Assembly (NCBI GenBank): GCA_017547065.1
Contig: JAFYRC010000154.1
Span: 1-5,209, forward strand
DNA: 5,209 bases
DNA from: Tidjanibacter sp.
Lineage (GTDB): Bacteria > Bacteroidota > Bacteroidia > Bacteroidales > Rikenellaceae
Direction of reading: 5' to 3'
Part shown: positions 1 to 5,209 of the stretch, piece by piece
Layout of the letters: every line of letters begins with the position of its first letter
Position numbering within the stretch: the stretch's first letter is position 1
Made by a program: the position numbers and the translations under genes
The notes under the pieces: model-generated
What the model saw: only the letters and a program-made list of their open reading frames with translations
Database searches by the model: none
What the model was told of the DNA's origin: nothing

Positions 1-35
1 AAGCCTCGGCTCCATTGGCGGAGCCGAGGCTTTTT
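1..35. terminator. Intrinsic terminator hairpin, possibly bidirectional
   Basis: Bases 1-13 and 20-32 form a perfect 13-bp, GC-rich stem around a 6-base loop (14-19). On the plus strand it runs into a T tract at 31-35, so it is a clear terminator for a plus-strand gene lying off the left edge. It also sits 47 bases beyond the stop codon of the minus-strand gene ending at 82. On the minus strand the stem ends in TT at the window edge, so it may end the lipoprotein operon too, but the following bases are not visible. Confidence 0.85.
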
Positions 36-81
36 GTTTGGTCGTCAAGCGGAGGTGTTCTGCCTGACAATCGAAAGATCT

Positions 82-1035
82 CTATCGCAAATCGAAGTGC
101 TGAATGCAACGAGCACCGCGCTTGGAGCCGGTTTTGGAGCCTTCGAGGGTTTTGTGATTCCAGGTCAACACGGTGTAGGCGTTCTCGAAATCAACCTCGG
201 TGCTGGTCCAGTAGCTGTCGCCATTGCTCGACGCAACAAACGAGTTGAAGGGGGCGCCTCCGTTGGCAGCGAGGAAAGCCTCAAACTCTGCCCTCTTTAC
301 CTGCTCGGCCTCAGTTGGAAGGCCCTTGGTGGGGGTGATACCTCCGTTGTAGAGCAGGAAGATGTCGTTCCACTCGTTGAGTGCGGGCAAATACCAGCCT
401 TGTCCGTGGTTGGGGGCCATTGTGGCGCAGAAGTTGAATGCGGGATACTCGCTGAGATTTTGGAGTTTTGCAACATTCTTGCGACCGTCGTTTTTGTCGG
501 TCAGTCCGAGCTGGTAGAGGTCGGTGCTCCACTGTGCGTCCATACCATAGGCACGCTTGAGGCTCACCGTGCGGAAACCTGCATTGACGGCAGCGGTGCT
601 CACCCAGTAGACAACGCCGCTACCGTAGATGTCACCTACCTTGGGGAGGGCTATTTCGCCGGGGCCCTGATAGACGGTTACGCTTTTGGGGGCGGTGATG
701 TTGTCGTAGATGCCCGCAACGATGGTGATGGTTGCCACTCGATTGTTGGCGTAGTCATTCTTGTCGACACTCACAACGAGTTTATTGTTGTCCACAACCT
801 TGGCACTGCACCACTCACGGTCGGTCTTCACCTCAAAGTTTACTTGGCTGGACACAAAGTCGAAAACAACGTCCTGCTTGGCAGCGTCGATGTTTGTGCT
901 CTCTGCGGAGGTGAAGCTGAGAGTGGCCTCGGTATTTCCGGGGTGGGGATTGTGAATGTAGATGGGGTCGGGCTCACCACATCCGCCGAGGAGTGTTGCT
1001 GCAGCAACAAAGAGCATATATAAGTTCTTTTTCAT
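82..1035 (-). CDS. Lipoprotein with BACON-like domain and DUF1566/Lcl-like C-terminal domain
   Basis: This 317-residue protein has a lipoprotein signal peptide (MKKNLYMLFV start, lipobox LGGC, lipidated Cys19), so it should be anchored in the envelope, probably the outer membrane. Residues about 37-124 look like a BACON domain: a beta-rich module with a Trp after Asp-Arg-Glu (residue 75), an N-x-R-x-A-T-I-T-I strand and a closing V-T-V-Y-Q. Residues about 133-314 resemble the DUF1566/Lcl family: GWYLPALNEW (213-222), YWTSTE (275-280) and a terminal RCIQHF (309-314). BACON domains are often found in carbohydrate-binding or mucin-associated proteins, but no catalytic site is visible. The start is 17 bases after the stop of the gene at 1053-2582, which implies cotranscription. 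There is no Shine-Dalgarno, only an A-rich leader. The stop is TAG. The domain calls are from recognised motifs, not from a search; binding to glycan is inference. Confidence 0.85.
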   Translation of the reverse strand: MKKNLYMLFVAAATLLGGCGEPDPIYIHNPHPGNTEATLSFTSAESTNIDAAKQDVVFDFVSSQVNFEVKTDREWCSAKVVDNNKLVVSVDKNDYANNRVATITIVAGIYDNITAPKSVTVYQGPGEIALPKVGDIYGSGVVYWVSTAAVNAGFRTVSLKRAYGMDAQWSTDLYQLGLTDKNDGRKNVAKLQNLSEYPAFNFCATMAPNHGQGWYLPALNEWNDIFLLYNGGITPTKGLPTEAEQVKRAEFEAFLAANGGAPFNSFVASSNGDSYWTSTEVDFENAYTVLTWNHKTLEGSKTGSKRGARCIQHFDLR

Positions 1036-1052
1036 ATTCTTTTTCGTTTTTC

Positions 1053-2582
1053 TTATTTGTCTTCAACAAGGTCAAGCATGGGCACCCAACCACGGCACTC
1101 GCCGATGCGTCCGAACACCCACTCCATCTGCTGCTTTGCGGGATCGCTGTAAGCAATGTGGTCCTCTTCGATGGGATCGCTGGGGAGGAACACTTTGAGA
1201 ATCATGTGGGGCACACCTGCATCGGGAATGAAGATGGGCTGACCGTCGCCGATGTTGGCGTCGTTGGCGAAACCACCAAAGTAGGGGAGTGCATAGAGCG
1301 TGTAGATTGTGCCATCGCCACGGTCGAGGTAGTCCGATACGGCAACGTTCTCGGCCCTGGTGATACCACTACGCACTTTGAGCTCGGCCCAAGGTTTGGG
1401 GTCGGCAGCCACCACTCGGTACTGAATGGGAGCATCACCCGCCACAGCTTTTGGGGTGAGGTCGATGCGGAAATCGGCACCATAGAGCTCCATATTTGTG
1501 GGGTCGTCAACGTTCTCCTCATAGATCCAACCAGACTGGCTACCCTTGTCGGTCGCAAAGCTGAAAGCGAAGAAACAGGGCTTGCCGTTGATTGTCCTCT
1601 TGGAACCAACGTTTACCTGCACACCTTGCTCGGGATAGAGAACGGTGGAACGCACGCGGCCCGAATAGCCGTCAATCACCTGCGAGCCGGCTTTGAGCTT
1701 GAACTTGATGGTCTTGCCGGAAGCGTCTGTAATACGGTTGCCGGTACGTCCGTGGCTGTCAACGGCCTTTTTGTTGCGTGAGAGCACAATGTCGTAGAAG
1801 GGGCTATTGGCGGGAGGAGTACCATCCTTGGTGCTGGCCTGTACTTTGTGGAGGTAGGCCTGATTGGGAAGGAAGTAGTGGAAATTCTCGGTGTTGAGAG
1901 TGATGGTCTTTTTGCCATTCTGCAACACGCCCATGGGAATACCGGAGTTACCCTTCGAGTCGGTGCGTACGTCACCGGTGCTGCTTGCCAACTTGAAATT
2001 TATCACGCGGTTGTCGGAGCCGAAAGGTGGAGTCTGCAAGTAGGCATTCTCGTCGTCGGGAATGTTGGCCTCCAAGTGATAGGTGTTCTCGTCGATGCGT
2101 GGCACGTTGTAGGTGCCTCGTGCGTGAACCAATACGAGGTTGTTGAACTGTGGACGCTGAACGGGGAGTGTGTAGTCAAAGTCACGCTTTCCGCCATTGA
2201 CGTTGGTGGCCGTGAAACGCAACGTTGCAAGACCCGTGGGGGCATTAGCTACAAAGGGGATTTCAAAACTACCGCTAAAATCAGCCGCCTTGCCGTCACT
2301 TGTGGGGTTGATTTTTACGGTTGTTTGGGCAAAAATCTCGTCGTTGAGAATCAGTTGTACATTGAGCGATGCAATAGCCACAAATTTGGATGTGACTTTT
2401 GCCGAAAAGTTGAGCGTTTCGGAGAGGTAAACTGATTCTGGAAGGTCGGATGTGAGCTCCAATGCAAGGGTTGGGATATACTCATCATCGACGTAGATAA
2501 CCTCCGGGGTCTGTTCGCACGAGCTCAACGTGGCCACTGTGAGGCACACGGCAATGAGCCAGGGTGTGAAGAGCTGTTTCAT
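1053..2582 (-). CDS. Large lipoprotein of unassigned family, possibly SusE/SGBP-like
   Basis: I chose the ATG at 2582, giving 509 residues, because it opens a classic lipoprotein signal peptide (MKQLFTPWLI, lipobox LSSC, lipidated Cys22). The open frame continues upstream to 2948, but that extension crosses the -7 element and the thioesterase coding region and looks non-coding. After a short acidic linker (EYI at about 34-36), residues about 37-141 look like an Ig-like beta-sandwich ending in a Pro-rich hinge (LPVQRPQF, 139-146). The rest is beta-rich with no transmembrane segment. Residues about 147-220 faintly recall the SusE-like or DUF5016-type surface glycan-binding lipoproteins of Bacteroidota, but I cannot confirm this. 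It is the promoter-proximal gene of a two-gene operon with the BACON/DUF1566 lipoprotein. An outer-membrane glycan-binding role is a guess from location and architecture only. Confidence 0.85.
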   Translation of the reverse strand: MKQLFTPWLIAVCLTVATLSSCEQTPEVIYVDDEYIPTLALELTSDLPESVYLSETLNFSAKVTSKFVAIASLNVQLILNDEIFAQTTVKINPTSDGKAADFSGSFEIPFVANAPTGLATLRFTATNVNGGKRDFDYTLPVQRPQFNNLVLVHARGTYNVPRIDENTYHLEANIPDDENAYLQTPPFGSDNRVINFKLASSTGDVRTDSKGNSGIPMGVLQNGKKTITLNTENFHYFLPNQAYLHKVQASTKDGTPPANSPFYDIVLSRNKKAVDSHGRTGNRITDASGKTIKFKLKAGSQVIDGYSGRVRSTVLYPEQGVQVNVGSKRTINGKPCFFAFSFATDKGSQSGWIYEENVDDPTNMELYGADFRIDLTPKAVAGDAPIQYRVVAADPKPWAELKVRSGITRAENVAVSDYLDRGDGTIYTLYALPYFGGFANDANIGDGQPIFIPDAGVPHMILKVFLPSDPIEEDHIAYSDPAKQQMEWVFGRIGECRGWVPMLDLVEDK

Positions 2583-2629
2583 AGGGTTTATTAGTTGTTT
2601 TTGGTTTGTTAGTTCATACAGTACACAAA

Positions 2630-2647
2630 ACAAATATACATATTTGT
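2630..2647. repeat. 18-bp inverted repeat overlapping the operon's -7 element
   Basis: ACAAATAT and ATATTTGT form perfect 8-base arms around a 2-base centre (AC). The left arm contains most of the minus-strand -7 element. A palindrome of this size at this place could be an operator, although AT-rich promoter DNA gives such symmetry by chance more often than GC-rich DNA does. Confidence 0.4.
2631..2638 (-). promoter_or_regulatory. Candidate -7 element of the two-gene lipoprotein operon
   Basis: Read on the minus strand this is TATATTTG, an exact match to the Bacteroidota -7 consensus TAnnTTTG. It lies 48 bases upstream of the chosen start at 2582, leaving a leader of roughly 40 bases that is A-rich and lacks a Shine-Dalgarno. 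No TTTG is found at the expected distance (about 19-21 bases) upstream; the nearest TTG (2669-2671) is 30 bases away. The lack of a -33 box may mean that an activator is needed. Confidence 0.55.
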
Positions 2648-2717
2648 CCTTTGCTTGCCTTACCCTCCCAATTCTTTTGAACGGGATTGTTACATTTCCG
2701 TTCGCCTTTTTCATTTT

Positions 2718-2756
2718 ACCGCACTCCGACGGGGCGGTTTTGTGACCGCACGGGGC
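2718..2756. repeat. Short imperfect direct repeat in the divergent spacer
   Basis: ACCGCAC followed by CGGGGC occurs at 2718-2735 with 5 extra bases between, and again as the compact ACCGCACGGGGC at 2745-2756. The copies start 27 bases apart. The first copy also contains the inverted pair ACCGC (2718-2722) and GCGGT (2734-2738). It is a GC-rich island in an otherwise AT-rich spacer, just upstream of the thioesterase promoter, so it may be a regulator site. Confidence 0.35.
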
Positions 2757-2775
2757 AAAATGAGGTAATATGAGA

Positions 2776-2791
2776 TATTTTTGTATCTTTG
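2776..2791 (+). promoter_or_regulatory. Tandem -7 elements for the thioesterase gene
   Basis: Two adjacent octamers, TATTTTTG (2776-2783) and TATCTTTG (2784-2791), both match TAnnTTTG exactly. The second lies 33 bases before the ATG at 2825, and the leader between them is A-rich with no Shine-Dalgarno, as is usual in Bacteroidota. No TTTG sits at the usual -33 distance from either; the closest (2739-2742) is more than 30 bases upstream. Confidence 0.6.
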
Positions 2792-2824
2792 CCCCACTAA
2801 CGAAACAAAACAACTTTAAAAAAT

Positions 2825-3574
2825 ATGGCAGAGAAATACACTGAACAGCACTCCGTCGTTTGCTACGAGTCGGATAGTGCACAACGCCTTCGCCCCACAG
2901 CACTGCTCGATTGGATGCAGGAGGCTGCTGGCCGTAGTGCCAACACATTGGGCTTTGGCTACGATGACCTGATTAGCTCCAACACCACCTGGGTGCTTTC
3001 CCGCACTCACGTTCGATTCAACCACTACCCCAAGTGGCGCGAGCAGGTGACCCTCAATACTTGGCACAAGGGCGCCAATAGGCTCTTCTACCTTCGTGAC
3101 TTCACCCTCCACAATGCCGAGGGCGAACTGCTGGCCGACGCAACCACCTCGTGGCTCATCATCGATGTCAACACCCACCGCCTTGTTACCGCTCGCAACA
3201 CCGAGCTGGCCGAGAGTGCGGAGAAGTGCGTGAAGGAGGATGCCATTGCCGAGCCTGCCGACAAGGTGAGCCTTCCTGCGGGCGTGGAGCCCCAGCTGAT
3301 TGGTACCCACAAGGTTAGCTGGTCGGATATCGACTATGTAGGCCACGCCAACAACGTAAAATATGTGGTTTGGGCACTGGATGCTTTGGAGGCAGAGGGC
3401 CTGTATACCGACTGCGAGTTGCGCGACTTGCTGATTAACTACGACGCTGAGGTACGCAACCACCAGCTCGTGGAACTCTACCACGTTGCCGGCGAGGATG
3501 GCGTGTGCTACATCCAGGGCAAAATCGACGGCCGTGCCCACTTCTCTATGAAGCTCACCTTCGAGGGCCGATAG
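2825..3574 (+). CDS. Acyl-ACP thioesterase (double hotdog fold)
   Basis: This 249-residue cytoplasmic protein resembles the FatA/FatB-type acyl-ACP thioesterases, which hydrolyse acyl-ACP to free fatty acid and ACP. It has no signal peptide, and its length fits a bacterial two-hotdog enzyme. The first hotdog (about 1-130) contains RPTALLDWMQEAAG (23-36) and the strand WVLSRTHVRF (56-65). The second (about 155-249) contains the hallmark SDIDYVGHANNVKYVVW (167-183). By alignment with the plant enzymes as I remember them, the catalytic Asp, His and Glu correspond to D170, H174 and E209. The position usually held by Asn, two residues after the Asp, is V172 here. The ATG at 2825 follows an A-rich leader and gives a normal N-terminus. 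The gene is monocistronic in this window, with its own -7 elements and a strong terminator at 3595-3628. The family call is firm; chain-length preference cannot be read from the sequence. Confidence 0.93.
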   Translation: MAEKYTEQHSVVCYESDSAQRLRPTALLDWMQEAAGRSANTLGFGYDDLISSNTTWVLSRTHVRFNHYPKWREQVTLNTWHKGANRLFYLRDFTLHNAEGELLADATTSWLIIDVNTHRLVTARNTELAESAEKCVKEDAIAEPADKVSLPAGVEPQLIGTHKVSWSDIDYVGHANNVKYVVWALDALEAEGLYTDCELRDLLINYDAEVRNHQLVELYHVAGEDGVCYIQGKIDGRAHFSMKLTFEGR

Positions 3575-3594
3575 AAAGGACTAATATACAAAAC

Positions 3595-3628
3595 GAAAGC
3601 GGGAGAAAGTCACCTTTCTCCCGCTTTC
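3595..3628. terminator. Bidirectional terminator between convergent genes
   Basis: Bases 3595-3609 and 3614-3628 make a perfect 15-bp stem with a 4-base loop (TCAC). The plus strand continues into ATTTATCGTTTTA and the minus strand into GTTTTGT, so both sides are T-rich. It begins 20 bases after the thioesterase stop and 18 bases after the esterase stop on the other strand, as expected for a shared terminator of convergent genes. Confidence 0.9.
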
Positions 3629-3646
3629 ATTTATCGTTTTATCTCC

Positions 3647-4858
3647 TTATTTCACGCCGAAGTGACGGTTGGCGAAGTCAACATACTGCTGCCAATCGTA
3701 GAGGGTGATGTCGTGCCTACCGGTGCGGAGGTGGTAGCCCACGTGGCCGCTATTCATAGGCTGCTCGGGTGCGGGCATAGGAGTGGTGAGGCCCTGCAAG
3801 CCGTAGAGCTCATACACGGGCGAAGCGTAGAGTGCCGAGAGGTACTCTCCTTCGGGGTCGGCCCACTGGTCGAGGGTTGCACTTGCAACATACACGGGGC
3901 GGGGTGCGATGAGGGCGATAAGACCCTGCTGGTCTACGAAGAGAGCCGACTCGTTGTTGCGATACTTGTTGTAGTTGTCGCAGAACCAGTGGGGGAACGA
4001 GCGGTTGATAACATCCACGCTCTCGCCCACCTTGCGGATGGAGAGTGCAGCGCCGCCACAACCGGAGTCGTTGGAGATGGCAATTGCAAACCTCTTGTCG
4101 GTAGCGCCTGCCCAGAGGGCGGTCTTGCCCAGACGCGAGTGGCCCACAACGGCAACCTTGTTGGAGTCGATAGCCTTGTCGCTCACCAAGTAGTCCATCA
4201 CGCGCGAAAGGCTCCAAGCCCACGCACCGATAGTGCCCCACTCATTAGCTTTGGGGGCAGTCTGACCCTCAGCATAGAAGAGGGGGTGAACGCTATTCTG
4301 GAAACCGTCGTCGAAGTCGGGATCTACGTTGTCACGGTTGAGTGTAACCACAGCATAGCCGCTCTCCACAATGAACTCCACGGGCCAACGGCTCGATGCA
4401 GCACCACGCTCGGGGTCGCCCTTGTATACGGGGGCGTTGGGCGAGGGGGTGATTGCGGGATCGGGATTGATCTGGTGGTTACCTTTGAAGTTCATGCCGA
4501 GGAATGCGGGCACGGGGCCTTTGGCATTTGCGGGCAGATACATCAGAATCAACACGGGGGTGTCGAGGCCTGCGATGTGCATTGCCACCTCCTTGCGGAT
4601 GGCCTTACCACCCAGAGCGTTGGGACACTCGTTGAGTACCTCGTAGGTGATGCCCACCTGACCATCGGGCATGAGTCCGTAGACCTCCTGCTCGAAGAAG
4701 TTCATAATTACGGGACGGTGTACCTGCTCCCACTCCTCTACGGAGCCGATTTTGAGGGGCTCGGAACCATACTGCGATACGGTAACATTACCCACCTGTG
4801 CGCTCACGCCGAGTGTGCATGCGAGTGCGAAAATGGTCGAAATAAGGTTGTGTTTCAT
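3647..4858 (-). CDS. Glucuronoyl esterase, carbohydrate esterase family 15
   Basis: This 403-residue alpha/beta hydrolase should cleave the ester between 4-O-methyl-glucuronic acid of xylan and lignin alcohols. The start at 4858 opens a type I signal peptide (MKHNLISTIF, likely cut after VSA at 20), so it is periplasmic or secreted and not a lipoprotein. A longer open frame to 4888 would begin inside the promoter and is rejected. Family marks are MNFKGNH (122-128), the nucleophile motif GHSRLGK (239-245; Ser241, oxyanion Arg242), SNDSGCGGAALS (262-273), LIAPRPVYVASA (316-327) and GRHDITLYDW (380-389) with His382. Spacing from Ser241 puts D264 where fungal enzymes have the catalytic Glu, and D330 where some bacterial members have a second acid; either could complete the triad. 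The protein is full length. It is transcribed alone from a well-formed promoter just upstream. Substrate is inferred from the family. Confidence 0.93.
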   Translation of the reverse strand: MKHNLISTIFALACTLGVSAQVGNVTVSQYGSEPLKIGSVEEWEQVHRPVIMNFFEQEVYGLMPDGQVGITYEVLNECPNALGGKAIRKEVAMHIAGLDTPVLILMYLPANAKGPVPAFLGMNFKGNHQINPDPAITPSPNAPVYKGDPERGAASSRWPVEFIVESGYAVVTLNRDNVDPDFDDGFQNSVHPLFYAEGQTAPKANEWGTIGAWAWSLSRVMDYLVSDKAIDSNKVAVVGHSRLGKTALWAGATDKRFAIAISNDSGCGGAALSIRKVGESVDVINRSFPHWFCDNYNKYRNNESALFVDQQGLIALIAPRPVYVASATLDQWADPEGEYLSALYASPVYELYGLQGLTTPMPAPEQPMNSGHVGYHLRTGRHDITLYDWQQYVDFANRHFGVK

Positions 4859-4885
4859 AATAGTGTTGTGATGATATAATTTCCA

Positions 4886-4918
4886 CAAATGTAGTCAATA
4901 ATTTCGTAATACCCCAAA
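4886..4918 (-). promoter_or_regulatory. Two-part Bacteroidota promoter of the CE15 gene
   Basis: On the minus strand the -33 box TTTG (4918-4915) and the -7 box TACATTTG (4893-4886) are separated by 21 bases, close to the usual Bacteroidota spacing. The start codon at 4858 lies 27 bases further on, leaving a short leader of roughly 20 bases without a Shine-Dalgarno. This is the only promoter in the window with both boxes recognisable. Confidence 0.7.
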
Positions 4919-4928
4919 TTTTCTGTTC

Positions 4929-5042
4929 GCAAAGGCCCTGTTTGTGGCGAATTTATTTGCTTTTTCCTCCCTTTGTACTTATTTTTATAGCGAATGAAAT
5001 GGCAAAGGGTGACCGTATGGCGTTGCCCAACCTCCTTTGAAC
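4929..5042. repeat. Two degenerate copies of a repeated element in the divergent spacer
   Basis: Copy 1 (4929-4978) and copy 2 (5002-5042) share the order GCAAAGG, then exactly 9 unmatched bases, then TGGCG, then CCTCC(C)TTTG followed by T/A-AC. The copies start 73 bases apart. Within each, GCAAAGG and the closing CCTTTG or CCCTTTG are inverted relative to each other, giving a loose dyad. They lie between the CE15 promoter and the start of the lipoprotein gene at 5075, so they are good candidates for paired binding sites of a regulator acting on one or both genes. Confidence 0.5.
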
Positions 5043-5074
5043 TACTAAAATTTACCTATATAAAAGTATAAGTT

Positions 5075-5209
5075 ATGAAACATTTTGTACGAATTGCCAC
5101 ATTTGTTGCAACGATGTTTGTAGCGGTGGCGTGTGACACTGTTGTACCTCCGGGTGGAGGCGAAGATATTGTGGGTGGCAATGGTCCTCTCTTCAAAATT
5201 GAGGTGTCG
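5075..5209 (+). CDS. N-terminus of a lipoprotein, cut by the window edge
   Basis: The ATG at 5075 opens a frame that stays open for all 45 visible codons to the last base. It begins MKHFVRIATFVATMFVAVAC, a lipoprotein signal peptide with lipobox AVAC and lipidated Cys20, followed by a Pro/Gly-rich linker (PPGGGED, 25-31). The leader is AT-rich with no Shine-Dalgarno, and I could not find a convincing TAnnTTTG element upstream. The product should be an envelope lipoprotein. It is divergent from the CE15 gene and shares its upstream region. The functional domain lies beyond the window, so no family can be given. Confidence 0.8.
   Translation, partial: MKHFVRIATFVATMFVAVACDTVVPPGGGEDIVGGNGPLFKIEVS

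Noticed and set aside
34..1023. 329-codon open frame antisense to the BACON/DUF1566 lipoprotein
   Set aside because: The minus-strand gene has a signal peptide and domain motifs; the antisense product has neither, and it begins just after a terminator with no promoter signal.
2530..2745. 71-codon hydrophobic open frame on the plus strand in the divergent spacer
   Set aside because: It starts inside the opposite lipoprotein gene, crosses its promoter, and its hydrophobic stretch is explained by T-rich DNA. No promoter or ribosome-binding signal supports it.
2583..2948. N-terminal extension of the large lipoprotein to 631 residues
   Set aside because: It crosses the operon's -7 element, the thioesterase promoter and the first codons of the thioesterase on the other strand. 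The internal start at 2582 gives a textbook lipoprotein signal peptide.
2816..3541. 241-codon open frame antisense to the thioesterase gene
   Set aside because: The plus-strand gene is strongly supported by family motifs, and the antisense frame is a composition shadow.
3662..4879. 405-codon open frame antisense to the CE15 gene
   Set aside because: It mirrors a well-supported gene and its product shows no recognisable motif. GC-rich codon use leaves the opposite frame free of stops.
4859..4888. Ten-codon upstream extension of the CE15 gene
   Set aside because: The upstream ATG lies within the -7 box, and the start at 4858 gives a clean type I signal peptide.
4894..5074. Search for a tRNA, small RNA or riboswitch in the spacer between the CE15 gene and the right-hand lipoprotein gene
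   Set aside because: No cloverleaf, strong hairpin or conserved aptamer core was seen; only the repeated short elements stand out.
1..5209. CRISPR array, insertion sequence, toxin-antitoxin pair or phage gene
   Set aside because: There are no regularly spaced repeats with uniform spacers, no transposase or terminal repeats and no small paired genes; all long coding regions are accounted for.

Overview
The window looks like chromosomal DNA of a Bacteroidota member, most likely order Bacteroidales and perhaps an Alistipes-like or uncultured gut/rumen lineage. The evidence is indirect: putative promoters fit the Bacteroidota -7 consensus TAnnTTTG; starts are preceded by A-rich leaders without a Shine-Dalgarno; three of five genes encode lipoproteins with Bacteroidota-type signal peptides; and there is a BACON-like domain, a Bacteroidota-type acyl-ACP thioesterase and a bacterial CE15 esterase. 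Genes are fairly GC-rich with AT-rich intergenic spacers. The genus cannot be fixed from the sequence alone.

Layout. Positions 1-35 hold a perfect 13-bp terminator hairpin. Positions 82-2582 (minus strand) hold a probable two-gene operon. The upstream gene (1053-2582) encodes a 509-residue lipoprotein that I cannot assign to a family with confidence. Seventeen bases after it comes a 317-residue lipoprotein (82-1035) with a BACON-like domain followed by a DUF1566/Lcl-like C-terminal domain. The divergent spacer 2583-2824 carries a -7 element for the operon and tandem -7 elements for the plus-strand acyl-ACP thioesterase gene (2825-3574). That gene converges on a minus-strand glucuronoyl esterase gene (CE15, 3647-4858), and a 15-bp hairpin between them can serve both. 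The spacer 4859-5074 carries a good two-part promoter for the esterase and a previously unremarked pair of repeated elements. The start of a fifth gene, a lipoprotein on the plus strand, runs off the right edge at 5075.

How the genes relate. The CE15 enzyme should cut the ester bond between glucuronoxylan glucuronic acid and lignin alcohols in the periplasm. The lipoproteins on either side could be envelope-anchored, possibly surface glycan-binding, proteins. This suggests plant-polysaccharide use, but no SusC/SusD pair, glycoside hydrolase or regulator is visible, so a polysaccharide utilisation locus is not shown. The thioesterase is a lipid-metabolism gene with its own promoter and probably no functional link to its neighbours.

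I found no convincing new multi-gene system. The items most worth a second look are the repeated GCAAAGG-N9-TGGCG elements upstream of the esterase, an apparent Asn-to-Val change at a catalytic position of the thioesterase, dyad symmetries overlapping two promoters, and the unassigned 509-residue lipoprotein.
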